From: Scytalidium lignicola
Taxonomy: Eukaryota; Ascomycota; Leotiomycetes
Length of the DNA stretch: 64,000 nucleotides
NCBI GenBank assembly: GCA_002812745.2
Contig: NCSJ02000032.1
Location: 1 to 64,000 of the forward strand
Direction: 5' to 3'
Shown: positions 11,293 to 21,481 of the stretch, in pieces
How positions within the stretch are numbered: position 1 is the stretch's first letter
Layout: every line of letters starts with the position of its first letter
Notes under the pieces: model-generated
The model's input: the letters and a program-made list of their open reading frames with translations, nothing else
Told to the model about the DNA's origin: nothing
Databases searched by the model: none
Translations under genes and position numbers: made by a program

Positions 11293-12246
11293 CGGAACTC
11301 GGTTGGAGTCATGAGTAGAATGATGAGAGTCAGAAGGTAGAATGGGAGGGTAGGAAAAGAAGTGTTGAGCAGTGGTGGTGTTCCCGTGGAAGAGAGTAAG
11401 CGGGGAGGGATATCTTCGCTATGCGATATTCTCGGACGTAATGGACGGATGGTATATGAGAGAAGCAACGGATCATATACCACACAGCAAAAAGGCAAAA
11501 CGTAAAAAGGTTAAGAAAAAGTGAAGATAAAGATTAAAAGCATAACTACAATCTATAAACAAGGTTTTCAAAAGGGAAAAGCAATGTTATAACTAGACTT
11601 TAAGTTAAATTAACGTTACAGTGAGAACTTGATCACGTAGTCATGTCAAGGTTTGATATGTGTGCAATAGAATGATTAGTTGAATTGTAGTTATAGAGGT
11701 GAAGGTAGTGAATGTTTGTTTGGTCAATTGCAGCCTTATTTAGGCTACAACAGATTTTCAGCCAATCAACGTCAACTATTCCAGGCAGAATTTCTATTTT
11801 TATGGAGTGGCAAAAGTAGGTAAGGCAACAATTTGACAAACATTCAGGGGCACGTAGGAGATAAAATTGTATGTATAAATTATTATGTACTTCTTGGTGT
11901 GAGTGATTTAGTGTTAAAAAAGTTTAAACCTTCCACAAAAGTGAAGGACTCTTGGGAATAGCTTTATATAAAAGTATGGCAAGAGTTGCGTAATTGCAAT
12001 CAGTGGTGAAATCTAGGCGGAAAATGGCCATAAACTTTTCCATTTGATTCTGCATAATATCCGGGCTTAAGGAGGAAGAACGAAAAGGGAAATGATTATT
12101 ACAACAAACACTCATTGAGAAAAGTTACAATACTTTCCCCAAAAAACATGGTCTCATTTTTCTACAAATGCATCCTCTCCAATCCATCCCAGAACCCGGA
12201 ACAAAATGATCAAAGAAGGATATTAAAATATAAATTACAATGAAAA
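11293..12246. other. Intergenic, no supported gene
   Basis: This lies between the F-box gene start (11292) and the SDR stop (12247). It is mildly AT-rich from 11500 and only short frames are present. The first 200 bases should hold the F-box gene promoter. Nothing else is visible. Confidence 0.4.
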
Positions 12247-13416
12247 TTATGCGTGACCCAAACTAGAAAACGTATCCAAATTCGCCTTCGTATCCTGATC
12301 AACAAACGGTTGCTGATCCCTAATCGTGTATTTCTCGCCACTGATCTCGGCCACCTTGCCGCTCAGGTTTGGTTGTGTGGAGAAGTCTTTGATGGCGGAT
12401 ACCGCGGTGGATACGGGGGTGAGGATCATGTTTTGGAAGAGGTGGGCGTCGGCGAGGCCAGTTTCTGTTGGAGATTTTGTTTGGTTAGGAAAGTACAGCA
12501 AAGGGGGAGAAAAGGGGAGAGAGAATGGATGAAGCGAAGGAGAAAGAGAATTTAAAGGGAGAATGAAAAGCATCGGTTTGGTAAAGTTGGGGAAAGGAGA
12601 AAAAGGGGAGAATGAGAGGAAACTTACTAATAACAGCTGGTGCAATGGCATTGATTGTGATACCGTCTGCTTCTAGTACTGGCGCCATGGATCGGACTGC
12701 TTGGATGATAGCTGCCTTGGAGGCTGCATACATAGGTGCCATGGGGAAAGCATATAATCCTGCATTGGAAGCGGTACATATGATGGAACCTTTATGTGCT
12801 GAGGTATTCTTTCGCATGTAGTGGATTGCAAGTTTGACGGCTAATTTGAAATGCATAGTTAGTCAGGGAGCCTTTATACGTATATAAAACATTGAATTAA
12901 GAAAATAGGAGAAGGATGTGAGGAAAAAGAAACCAGGAGTAACTCACAATACAGAGTCCCGTAAAGATTAATATCAACTGTCTTCAAAACCGGCTTCGCC
13001 GGCTCTTCACCCATCTCCTTAACAAAGTCCCCTCGCTCCGTGATGCCTGCATTGGCAAAGACAACATCAATGCTACCGAATTCCTTGTATACCTCCTCGA
13101 AGACCTGTTTCTGATTGTCCCAGTCGCCAATATCGCACTTCTTGAACGTGAACGTGACACCAGGGTATTGGGTTTTCAAGTCCGCAAGGACGCTCACGGC
13201 AGAGGTCTCGGATATATCAAGGATGGCGATTTTGGAGGAGTTGGTTGCGAAGAAGTTGACCACCGCGAGACCGATGCCCGAGGCGCCACCTAGACGTGAG
13301 ATGTGTTGGATTATTTTGAGGTTTTAAATATTGGATGTGGTTTATGGAATATTATAAAGTTGGATTCTCTAACCTGTTACAATAACGCCTTTGTCCTGGA
13401 GTGATGTGGTTGCCAT
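12247..13416 (-). CDS. Short-chain dehydrogenase/reductase (15-hydroxyprostaglandin dehydrogenase-like)
   Basis: I infer four exons: 13416-13374, 13289-12948, 12840-12628 and 12464-12247. All have GT-AG borders and visible branch sites (CTGACTAAC, CCTAAC). They encode 271 residues, the normal SDR length. The 14-codon first exon is needed to complete the NAD(P)-binding motif TGGASGIG (residues 14-21). Other classical SDR signatures follow: LDI with acidic Asp39 (suggesting NAD preference), NAG at 94-96, Ser153, and YAASK with Tyr166 and Lys170 as the catalytic pair. Asp68 in CDIGD contacts the adenine in this family. The C-terminal region TGLADAHLFQNMIL sits at the substrate lid. It is most like fungal relatives of NAD-dependent 15-hydroxyprostaglandin dehydrogenase; the true substrate is unknown. 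It is transcribed divergently from the Tbf1-like gene, 1.34 kb away. Confidence 0.86.
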
Positions 13417-14757
13417 TTCGGGTTTATGTTCTACTGCTGCTCACGAGGGACCTTGTTCTACTAGTAAATCGCTCTGGCTCTCTGAATACAAGGATTATTG
13501 GTTCCAATAAGATATATTTGAGAGATGATCAAGAGACAGAGACAGTAAACTTGTACCAGAGATATGGAATATGCATATGATGAGGTCCGTCATCAGGTAC
13601 CGTTCTCTTATGCCCATCCAAAAGAGCTACAGCTGCCCCGCACCCGGAACTCTCCCCACATGGATAACCATAAACCCACATGATCCCCAACTAAATGGAT
13701 GCTTTGCGTCGAGCAAGCGTGAGTCTCACGATGAATCCTCCCTGAGACGTAAGGGCATTCCCCGAGTCTCTTTGATCAGCGCATTCTCCGGTCGGGGAAG
13801 CCCCATATCAATGATGTTTCTTGGGGTCTTGCCTCTTCACTGAAAGAAATCTCGCCGTAACCTAAAATCTGGGGAAAGAGAGAAGTTGTGGGATCTTCTA
13901 ATACTCAATAAAATTCATGGCAACTAATTAATGCAACGACCATTCTAGCCGCGACTAGGGAGGAGTAGCAGCACCGCGGGTACCTGTACTATTGTACCTC
14001 CGTACTCGCCGTGAATTGGCTGGGAAGCTTTATCTACAAAATCATGTGTTGGCACGGTCACACAGATGTAAGCAGATGCAATTGATCATGTTGCTGCGAT
14101 TGAGTGGTTGGCAGCACCAGGATTGACCAGCAGAATCCATCACTCGACGTACAAATCAAAATGCGACGAAAAGTCCCTACATTTGTGTGCGCGTGCCAGC
14201 AACGACGCATCGATTGACAGGGCCTCGACAGTAGTAGAGTCGGTGTAGCTTCATTCAGACATTGATAAATGTGAATTTACGGAATCCTCTACACGCAAGT
14301 CTGAAGGAATTCGATGGCATGGTATCTGAATTAAATATTTTTCTGGTGCAGTGTGCGATATTTTTCGTGATTTCGTGCTTGTGTATCAAAGTCTAGGGCG
14401 GGGGCTTCCGATGAGGTCTCGATTTCGAGGGCAAGAATTGCTTAGTCATCCAAAAAATTGAAGCCGCAGGACGACAACGCCGCTGCGGTAGTGGACTGTC
14501 GCTCTAGCGCCTGAATTTTCGCACCGAACGACGATGCAGATGAGGAATTCACCTTCGACGGCCCTCCCAACAATCTCTCAGCTTCACCTCGCTCCATTTC
14601 TCTAAAGCAATCATACTGTATTTTGTCCGTACAACATTGCGAGGCCGCTACAGAATCCTCACGATCAACCAGCCAATTCGCTTTGCATGACTATAATTGC
14701 CGCTAATTTGACACATTCACCGACTGAGCAGAGTGATCTGCTGTAATTCCTGAGATA
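13417..14757. promoter_or_regulatory. Divergent intergenic region between SDR and Tbf1-like genes
   Basis: No gene is visible. Both flanking genes start outward from this 1.34-kb stretch, so it must contain both promoters. Around 14200-14600 the sequence is GC-balanced and TC-rich, as expected for the promoter or leader of the plus-strand gene. I could not pick out a specific binding site. Confidence 0.4.
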
Positions 14758-17195
14758 ATGGAGTCCGTCAACGAGAGTGAGCTCAGCTCTAAAGCACACT
14801 ATGTGTAGCGTCCCTTACTTAGCATCTTCCACCAAGACTAACCTTGACCAGATCCAGAAGTGCCCCTCAAATACGAATCTCCATATGCTACCGAATCTAC
14901 GGCTGACAATCCGCTGGAATCATCATTGAAGCGCCGATTGTCAACAGAATTCTACAATGATGCTGGAGAGAAACGCCAGAGAATTGAGACGGCGAAAGAC
15001 GACTTAGACCTGGCTGCTCTAATAGCACAAGCTACTGCATCTGCAACGCAACAATTTGTCCAATCTACGGCCACACAGGACAATAATAGCCAAGAGTATC
15101 ATGGTTTGTCTTCGGATCTCTTTATAGGTGATAATAGCTCCGAGCAAAGAGAAGCTACGGGCCATACCTACGGCTTTTCCTCAGATCCCCACCTCTATAT
15201 GCGGATCTTGAGTTTGCCCATTCTTGAGAGCCTGGTAAGTCCAATTGATAAGATTCATAAAATGTTGCATTGTCTAGATTAACTGTTTTGGTTCCATGCG
15301 CTAACTCTATGATCTAGTCTACCCAGATTCTCTCTACCTTGGCTCAAGGACCTTATGAAGATACGATTCAAGTCGTCACGGAACCTTCATCAGAACTTGG
15401 ACAAGCCTATGCAACTCTAAGATCTCTTTTTGAACAGACCAAAAAAATCTATTCTCAGAAGAACTCCTTCCTCTCAGCAGATGAATTGAATATCCGCGAG
15501 CCGGAACATCGTGCAACAATTCGCACCACAAACCTGGCTACTTTCATATCCGGCATATTTGGCGGACAGGATGTCGGCTTCTATGAGCTTAATGACCAAT
15601 TTATCGATGCATTTACCCCTGAAGGCACCGAATTCAAAAGGGAACCTGGACAGCTCTATTTGAATTTTAAAACTCAGATGTATCTTTCTGCTCTGTCACA
15701 AGAAGAGCAAGAGAAGTCCAAAGAGGAAGTGTTGGATGAACTTTTCCCCCCTAGCCTTGATGAAATTCTTTTGGCCAGACATCCAGCAACACAATTGTCA
15801 CAGGGCGAAGTGGAATTCATCAAGGATGCAAAAGCTCGTCGGGATTATCTCATGACCGAAGGAGGCGATGTTGATGCCATACGTAAGTCCCGAACTTAAT
15901 TATGTGTAACTGACCATTGCTAACAATAGCTCAGAGGCATTATCTGAAAGGTTCTCTTGGGAAGACTTCCTGCGTGGTCTTAATGCATATCTCCGAGAAA
16001 CTTACGAGGCATTGATCGCACCGTATATGAAACGACATGCTCTCACAGCTCCAGCATCTCCTAACCGACCTACACATGCGGACTCTGCTTCACACAATGA
16101 CCATAACACCTTCCAAAATTCTACTGGTCAGGAGTCTAATAACTCCGAACATGATGCAATTGCACAGGCATCGCTTGCTGCTGCTCAAGCTGCTCTCCAA
16201 GGTGTTGGATTCGGACAGTATTCGACTAACCAGCAGCAACAGCAACAACAGCCACAACAACAGCAGCAGCAGCAACAACAACAACAACAAATACAGAACA
16301 TTAGAAGTAAGTGTTGATTAATTGTTCTTTTATCTTTAAATTCTAACCCCTCCCAGTTCCTCAACAATCCCCTTATCAAACTCCACCACAGGCGACCTAT
16401 CAGTCACATTATGCTGGAGCAAATATTCCCTACCACACCCAAACTGCACCAACCCAAGTCTTGTATGAACAAGCTAGACAAGCCGCCGTCGCTAAAGCGA
16501 ACCCTCACAGCCGTCGACCTGGCTTACCCAGCCAACGTCGACCATGGAGTACCGAAGAAGAGAATGCCTTAATGGCAGGTCTCGATCAAGTTAAAGGTCC
16601 TCATTGGAGTCAGATTCTCGCACTATACGGTGCAAAGGGTCAGATCAGTGAAATCCTTAGAGACCGTAATCAGGTTCAATTAAAAGACAAAGCCCGAAAT
16701 CTCAAGCTATTCTTCCTGAAGAGCAACATCGAAGTACCATACTATTTACAATGCGTCACAGGCGAACTGAAAACCAGAGCACCAAGTCAAGCAGCCCGAA
16801 AAGAGGCTGAGGAACGAGCACGACTTGCCAGCGATGAAGAACTGGCTCGCTTTAATGGGATCATGACCTTAGCAGGTGGAATTCAACAACCAAAACCAGT
16901 CAATGGCGGCGAACAAGCACAAAGTCCAGACCCAACGTCTCAACCCCAGTCTCCTGACAACAGCCAAGATGCTCACGAAGACCTCAACGGTGACCCAGTG
17001 GAAGAAATATCGCAACCTCAAGCGCCGTTGGAAGAGCCGTTGGAAACGCCGGCACCTCTTAGCGATGAGGAACAGCTTCGACAGCACCTCATGGCCGCTA
17101 CAGCTGCTGCTACAGCCTCCGAGAATCAACCCAGTAATGATCAGAACTATGGGCAAGTTGCACCCGTTGCACCTATGGCTTCTATGTCATCATAG
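14758..17195 (+). CDS. TBF1: Telobox Myb protein, Tbf1/TRF-like telomere-repeat-binding factor
   Basis: Five exons fit: 14758-14776, 14852-15234, 15318-15882, 15935-16306 and 16357-17195. Introns are 75, 83, 52 and 50 nt with GTGAGC or GTAAGT donors, and the product is 725 residues. The 19-nt first exon supplies the only good ATG. Residues about 130-330 form the helical TRF-type dimerisation region (STQILSTLAQGPYEDTIQVV and following). A glutamine tract lies at about 421-440. Residues 507-569 form one Myb repeat beginning RRPWSTEEENALMAGLDQVKG and ending in the telobox helix QVQLKDKARNLK, close to the VDLKDKWRN consensus that reads TTAGGG. The C-terminus is acidic and Pro/Gln-rich. In yeasts Tbf1 binds TTAGGG repeats at subtelomeres and at snoRNA and ribosomal promoters; in filamentous fungi it is a nuclear telomere-binding candidate. 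Domain order and length support orthology. Confidence 0.85.
16231..16290 (+). repeat. CAG/CAA (polyglutamine) tract in the Tbf1-like gene
   Basis: Mixed CAG and CAA codons encode about 19 glutamines broken by one proline, inside exon 4 between the dimerisation and Myb domains. Codon mixing means the protein tract is more uniform than the DNA, so it is not a pure triplet repeat. Tract length is likely variable between isolates. Confidence 0.85.
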
Positions 17196-18203
17196 TTACA
17201 TCTTCTTCGTGTTAACTTTGTGTTTTACTTGTTCTCGTGGCATCTTGCATGCCTATTTGCATTTGTATGAGCGATGCNTTTTTTTCTTGTCGATATTTTC
17301 ATTGGGATAAAAATTGGGAGTAATGGGGTGAAAGATCATTACATACGGAATTATACCTGGAAATGGCATGGGAGATTATGAAAAGCCGATTCACGGGGAC
17401 CCTGAGCGGATTGAAAGAACACTCAAGGTCCAAGTATTTTTTTTTTTACTCATCTTTTAATGATTGGAGGCTCTTATTAGATTGAAGTCCTTATTTTTTG
17501 TTGTATAATTAGAGTACTACTCCTTCATGAATATTTTTTCTTGCCTTCCGCCACTTCTGCTTGGTGGTTTGAATCACGCAGGCCTTTTTTAGAAGAGGGA
17601 GGTATATTATATAGGAGCGAATAGCTCTTGACTAACCACGAATAAAGCATAGATGATTTATAGAATAACTTATTTCTCTAGATTTATGGTTCCTGAACCC
17701 CGTGTGACCAAGACTACTCCATATGAAAACAAGAATAGATCCGACTATCCGTCTAGAGCTTTCCTTCACTTGTAGTGACGCGTGTTCTCCTCGACTTCTT
17801 TGAAGATTAGATTTCTCATAGATTATAGTGTTCTTTTATGCAACCTGTACAAACGATAAAGAATTATCATTTTCACTGCCTTCCTTTTCAGTAAATGGAT
17901 TGACAGATCCACCCATCTCTCTACTCAACGGAGTTATGCTGACTTCGTTGGGAGCTTCTGATGATTATTGGGATCGGCAATCTCGCTCATGAATGGCATT
18001 TCAGTTTTACCCGGTTGATGATCTTGTCGAGCTTGTATCATTAATGATATTGGGAATATAACCTATATAATGATCATTCTTGACGACAAGAGGAGATATT
18101 ATCACTTCATTCTCATCCTGCAGGGATCTGCTACAGTGGCTTTGGAGTTCTCTGCTCAAGAGGATTGGCAACTACGGCGGAGCTTTGAAAGGCGTCAGCT
18201 ATT
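17196..18203. other. Intergenic (convergent), no supported gene
   Basis: This lies between the Tbf1-like stop and the 3' end of the next minus-strand gene. It probably holds both 3' untranslated regions; a T-run occurs at about 17438-17448 and an N next to a T run at 17278. No coding signal is visible. Confidence 0.4.
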
Positions 18204-19491
18204 CTACGTGTTCCTGAGAAGTAGGAATGGATAATCGTGTCATCAAAATTAATAATGTCAAAAGAGAGACTTACGAAGTGCTGAATAACGGAGTTTGTGG
18301 TCCGTTGGGGGAAATATGTGGCAATCGCCTGTGGTCATAAGATAAAGCCGTAGTATCCCCATCGAACAACTTTTTCCACTCCTCTAGATACCCTTTCACT
18401 CTCATAAATGGACCTATCGGTATAGATAAAGCCCGAGCATTACTGACGGATAATTGTGTTAGTTGGTCGGGCTCAATCTCTTCGATAGCCATGGTGTCCA
18501 GGAGCTTTCCAACACTTAGCCATTTACTTTGGGGTATCCTCTTTTGTAAATAACTTCTGAAGGAGTTAATCAAGATATTTGTGTCAGTGTAATTCCAAGC
18601 CATGGGTGCTGGACAGTTTTGTTCCGGTTGAAATGGACGATTCTGGATTTGGCTAAGAGGCCGCTGCGGAAACTGGACTTGTGGAAGCTGGTTTGGAGGT
18701 TGGACTAATCGAGGCTGGTTCAGATATTGAACTGAAGATTGCGGTGGTCTTGAGTCTAGCAAATGATATTAGTCATGTTCGACGGGATTTGAGGAACATA
18801 GCTCCATTATATACGAAAACTTACTAGGTTGAACATCAGATGCATCATCTGTGCCAGAGCGACTCCTCTTCAGAGGAGGAGGGGCTGGGGTTTCGTTAAC
18901 TTGTCCGTTTCCTTCTCTTTCCTCGCTTTCTACAACTGCTAAAGACACCTGCTTTGGTATAGAAGATGACTAGTTCTGAAGGACAAGAGGGACAAAAGCT
19001 GGAGCAGTGAGACCATATTCAACCAAAACTTTAATGAAATTTGTTCTTCGAGGACCAGGTACCGACAACAAGCGTTCACACCCGAGCCAGGTTAATTCAT
19101 CTGTGATATCAAATGTATAGAGCGGTATCTCGCTGCCATAAAAGCACCTAATAAGGATCGCCCTGCAGCCCTGCGCTAGTGGTATCTTGTTATTATTGCA
19201 GTGCTTCTGTACGATAGAATTTGATCGGGATTTTATTGCGTTTAAATTGTCAATTCTGTTTAAATCCATACTGAATTTTTGTGACGATATCTCAGAACCA
19301 TCCAAAATTACCTTAAGCACGATATCAATATCTGGTGGAGGTAAGACCAAAACCGAAGAAACTGGCAGTGGTGGCGATGCTGTATTATTTGTCCCAAGCG
19401 CAGAAGCAGGAGGGGCAGCAGCAGGAGAAGGAGGAGGAAGAGGAGGAGGAGGAGGGGGCGCTGGTGGTGTTGACGATTGTGTAGATGTCAT
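18204..19491 (-). pseudogene. SAM-like-domain hypothetical protein, paralogue 1, with an in-frame stop
   Basis: Translation starts at ATG 19491 with a proline-rich leader and a domain containing LNRIDNLNAIKS, CRAILIRCFYG and LGCERLLSVPG. The frame hits TAG at 18970-18972 but continues in the same frame with protein-like sequence (PKQVSLAVVESEEREG, then APPPLKRSRSGTDDA) that aligns with the intact paralogue at 20002-20916. A 69-nt intron follows at 18756-18824 (donor GTAAGT, branch GACTAAT). The next exon carries a helical module (NILINSFRSYL, then IEEIEPDQLTQLSVSNARAL) resembling a SAM domain. The gene may end at TAA 18271, or after a further 61-nt intron at TAG 18204-18206. The TAG is either a nonsense mutation or a sequencing error. 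KRSRS looks like a nuclear localisation signal. Function is unknown. Confidence 0.6.
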
Positions 19492-20001
19492 GATCAATGT
19501 CTTTATCAAAGGCGCAGCCTTGCAATAAGAGTGTCAGATCGTCCAAGCACAATTTCGCGTTCGAATATTCGAATATTATAAAATCCCCCTTAGAAACAAG
19601 TTAGTAGCCGACTGCTAGTGGTGGATTCATCGTGACATTGCTTCGATCGTAGTAAGGGATGGTCTGTATGCAATGAGCCCATTTCGGCAAAAAGTGGCTC
19701 GATTTGTGTAACGCGAAGTAAAAGAATGTTTGCTTTTTCTTCTATATCGGTGGTTGAAGTATTGCGGTTTGAATCGTATGAAGTAAAGAGTCGATGGCTG
19801 CACTATACAAGTCTCTGTTGATTATGGTCTATTCATTGACCGGTATCCTGTGACATGTCCACGCATTTACAATTATATACACATCTTATGATTTCTTTCC
19901 TCTGGTTCTTCCACCCATGATTCTTCTAAAAATCCCAACGGAGAACCTACAAATGTGATATCTTTTGTGATGATTGATTCCAGAATGGAATATGTCTGGA
20001 A
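19492..20001. other. Short intergenic spacer between the tandem paralogues
   Basis: About 0.5 kb separates the start of paralogue 1 from the stop of paralogue 2, both on the minus strand. It should contain the promoter of paralogue 1. No motif stands out. Confidence 0.4.
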
Positions 20002-20916
20002 TTACTTAGACATCCGTGATAACGTCGCAGAATATTGCTGTCTATACGCTATTTTCCATTTCCAAACTTCTGCCTTAATCTTCAAATAGCTGCCCAGAGG
20101 CATATGGATGAATCCCAGTTGATCCATTGTAAGATCATCTAACTGACTAGGTTCCAGCTTGTGTCGAATCATAATATCCAAAGCTTCCTCGATATTCTGC
20201 CAATTGCCTTTCAGTGTCTTCTGCTTCAAGTAGCTCTTGAATGATTCGATTAAGGTTTCTGTGTCGGAATTTTCTAGAATTTGGGTTACTGGACGCTGAG
20301 TTGGAAGCTGAACGAGAGATAGACCCGAGTCTGGAAGACTTGTTGACGGAAAGTGCGGTGCTGGCATATGATGTGGTATATGATCTGACATAGCCGTATT
20401 TGATAACGTATGGGCTTGGGCATCAGGTACAGAGCCTGTGTCAATCCGACGCCTCTTCGGTTGGGGGGCATCGGTTTCACTGAACTCTTCGTGCTCCCTC
20501 CCTTCGTCATTCTCTTCGCCTTCTAACGTGGCTGGAGCCTCAATTCTTAGCGCAGGTTGCAGGGTTCGATATGTGCTATGGAGTTGAAGAACTTGCACTT
20601 TTTCAGGACCAAGTTGTCTCAATTTACGCGCAAGATCTATCCAATCTTCAAATCCATATACAACGCAAGTTTTGCTCCGTTGCATGTCTTTACCGTAAAC
20701 ACATTTTCGCTGTACTTTCTCTTTCCATGGTCCCTGCATAAGATTTTTACAGACATGTTTCCACACAGCAGCATCTCCAAAATTCTCCAATTTGAAATAA
20801 GCGTTTGTAAAATCTTCGAGGTTGACTACCTCCGAATATGATTTTATGATAGACTGATCCAAGTATACTGCATGATGTATCTGTATGGAGGGTTTTGACG
20901 ACGGTGAAGAAGCCAT
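20002..20916 (-). CDS. SAM-like-domain hypothetical protein, paralogue 2 (304 aa)
   Basis: This is a single intact 304-codon exon from ATG 20916. The N-terminal half (residues 10-115) has VYLDQSIIKSYSEVV and CVVYGFEDWIDLARKL, with no family I recognise. Residues about 120-155 are acidic, followed by PKRRRIDTG, a likely nuclear localisation signal. The C-terminal 75 residues (DTETLIESFKSYLKQ, LEPSQLDDLTMDQLGF, MPLGSYLKIKAEVWKWK) have the spacing of a SAM domain: a helix, then Lxx-hTxxxLxxLGI, then GxxxKI. The same layout (globular N-terminus, acidic/basic linker, SAM-like C-terminus) occurs in the neighbour at 18204-19491, so the pair arose by tandem duplication and then diverged strongly. A nuclear scaffold or DNA-associated role is conceivable but not shown. 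Confidence 0.68.
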   Translation of the reverse strand: MASSPSSKPSIQIHHAVYLDQSIIKSYSEVVNLEDFTNAYFKLENFGDAAVWKHVCKNLMQGPWKEKVQRKCVYGKDMQRSKTCVVYGFEDWIDLARKLRQLGPEKVQVLQLHSTYRTLQPALRIEAPATLEGEENDEGREHEEFSETDAPQPKRRRIDTGSVPDAQAHTLSNTAMSDHIPHHMPAPHFPSTSLPDSGLSLVQLPTQRPVTQILENSDTETLIESFKSYLKQKTLKGNWQNIEEALDIMIRHKLEPSQLDDLTMDQLGFIHMPLGSYLKIKAEVWKWKIAYRQQYSATLSRMSK

Positions 20917-21481
20917 TGGTGTCGACGGTTATATATATTAAGAATATATGAAAAAGGAGAAGTATGAGAATCAGTTGAGTAGTGGACGGGGTTGCGATTC
21001 TTAGGTCTAAAAGCAGGAGCTTAAGGATAAAGGTTCAAGTTGCACATCAAAAGCGCTCGTCCGGGATAGGATGTTATGTTCCAGTTTTCCTACGTTTTAA
21101 TATTTAGTATTTGATATTAGACGAAATAAAGGCACATGGATTGTTGTGATACGTACAGCGCGGTGGTGCTTTGATTTCATTCACGAAATTTATTTGGAGT
21201 TCAGGGGAAATGAGTTGCAAGGGAAACCGCTTCATCTCGGCAAAAAACAAGCATAAAAAGAATATCGTAAGTTGATTAGCCAGAGTAACATAATCGCTTG
21301 TATCAGACTAGAGAGAATATCGCTCAGCGAGAAGTATTTATTGTGGGATCTAAATAATAAGAAAAGCGAGAATGAAAGGGAAAGGATGAAGTTGAAGGCA
21401 AGATAAACCCCGCAAGGCTGTGAGGTAGCCTTGTCCTAAACTGCCCAGGTTCAGCCTCGTGCCGAGTTAACTGGTAGTATC
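20917..21481. other. Intergenic, no supported gene
   Basis: This holds the promoter side of paralogue 2 and the 3' side of the reductase gene. No coding signal or strong repeat was seen. Confidence 0.4.

Noticed and set aside
12253..12651. Open frames on both strands across the last intron and exon of the SDR gene
   Set aside because: They read through a well-defined 163-nt intron or are antisense to conserved SDR sequence.
16090..16379. Leucine- and cysteine-rich minus-strand frames
   Set aside because: They are antisense translations of the CAG/CAA tract of the Tbf1-like gene.
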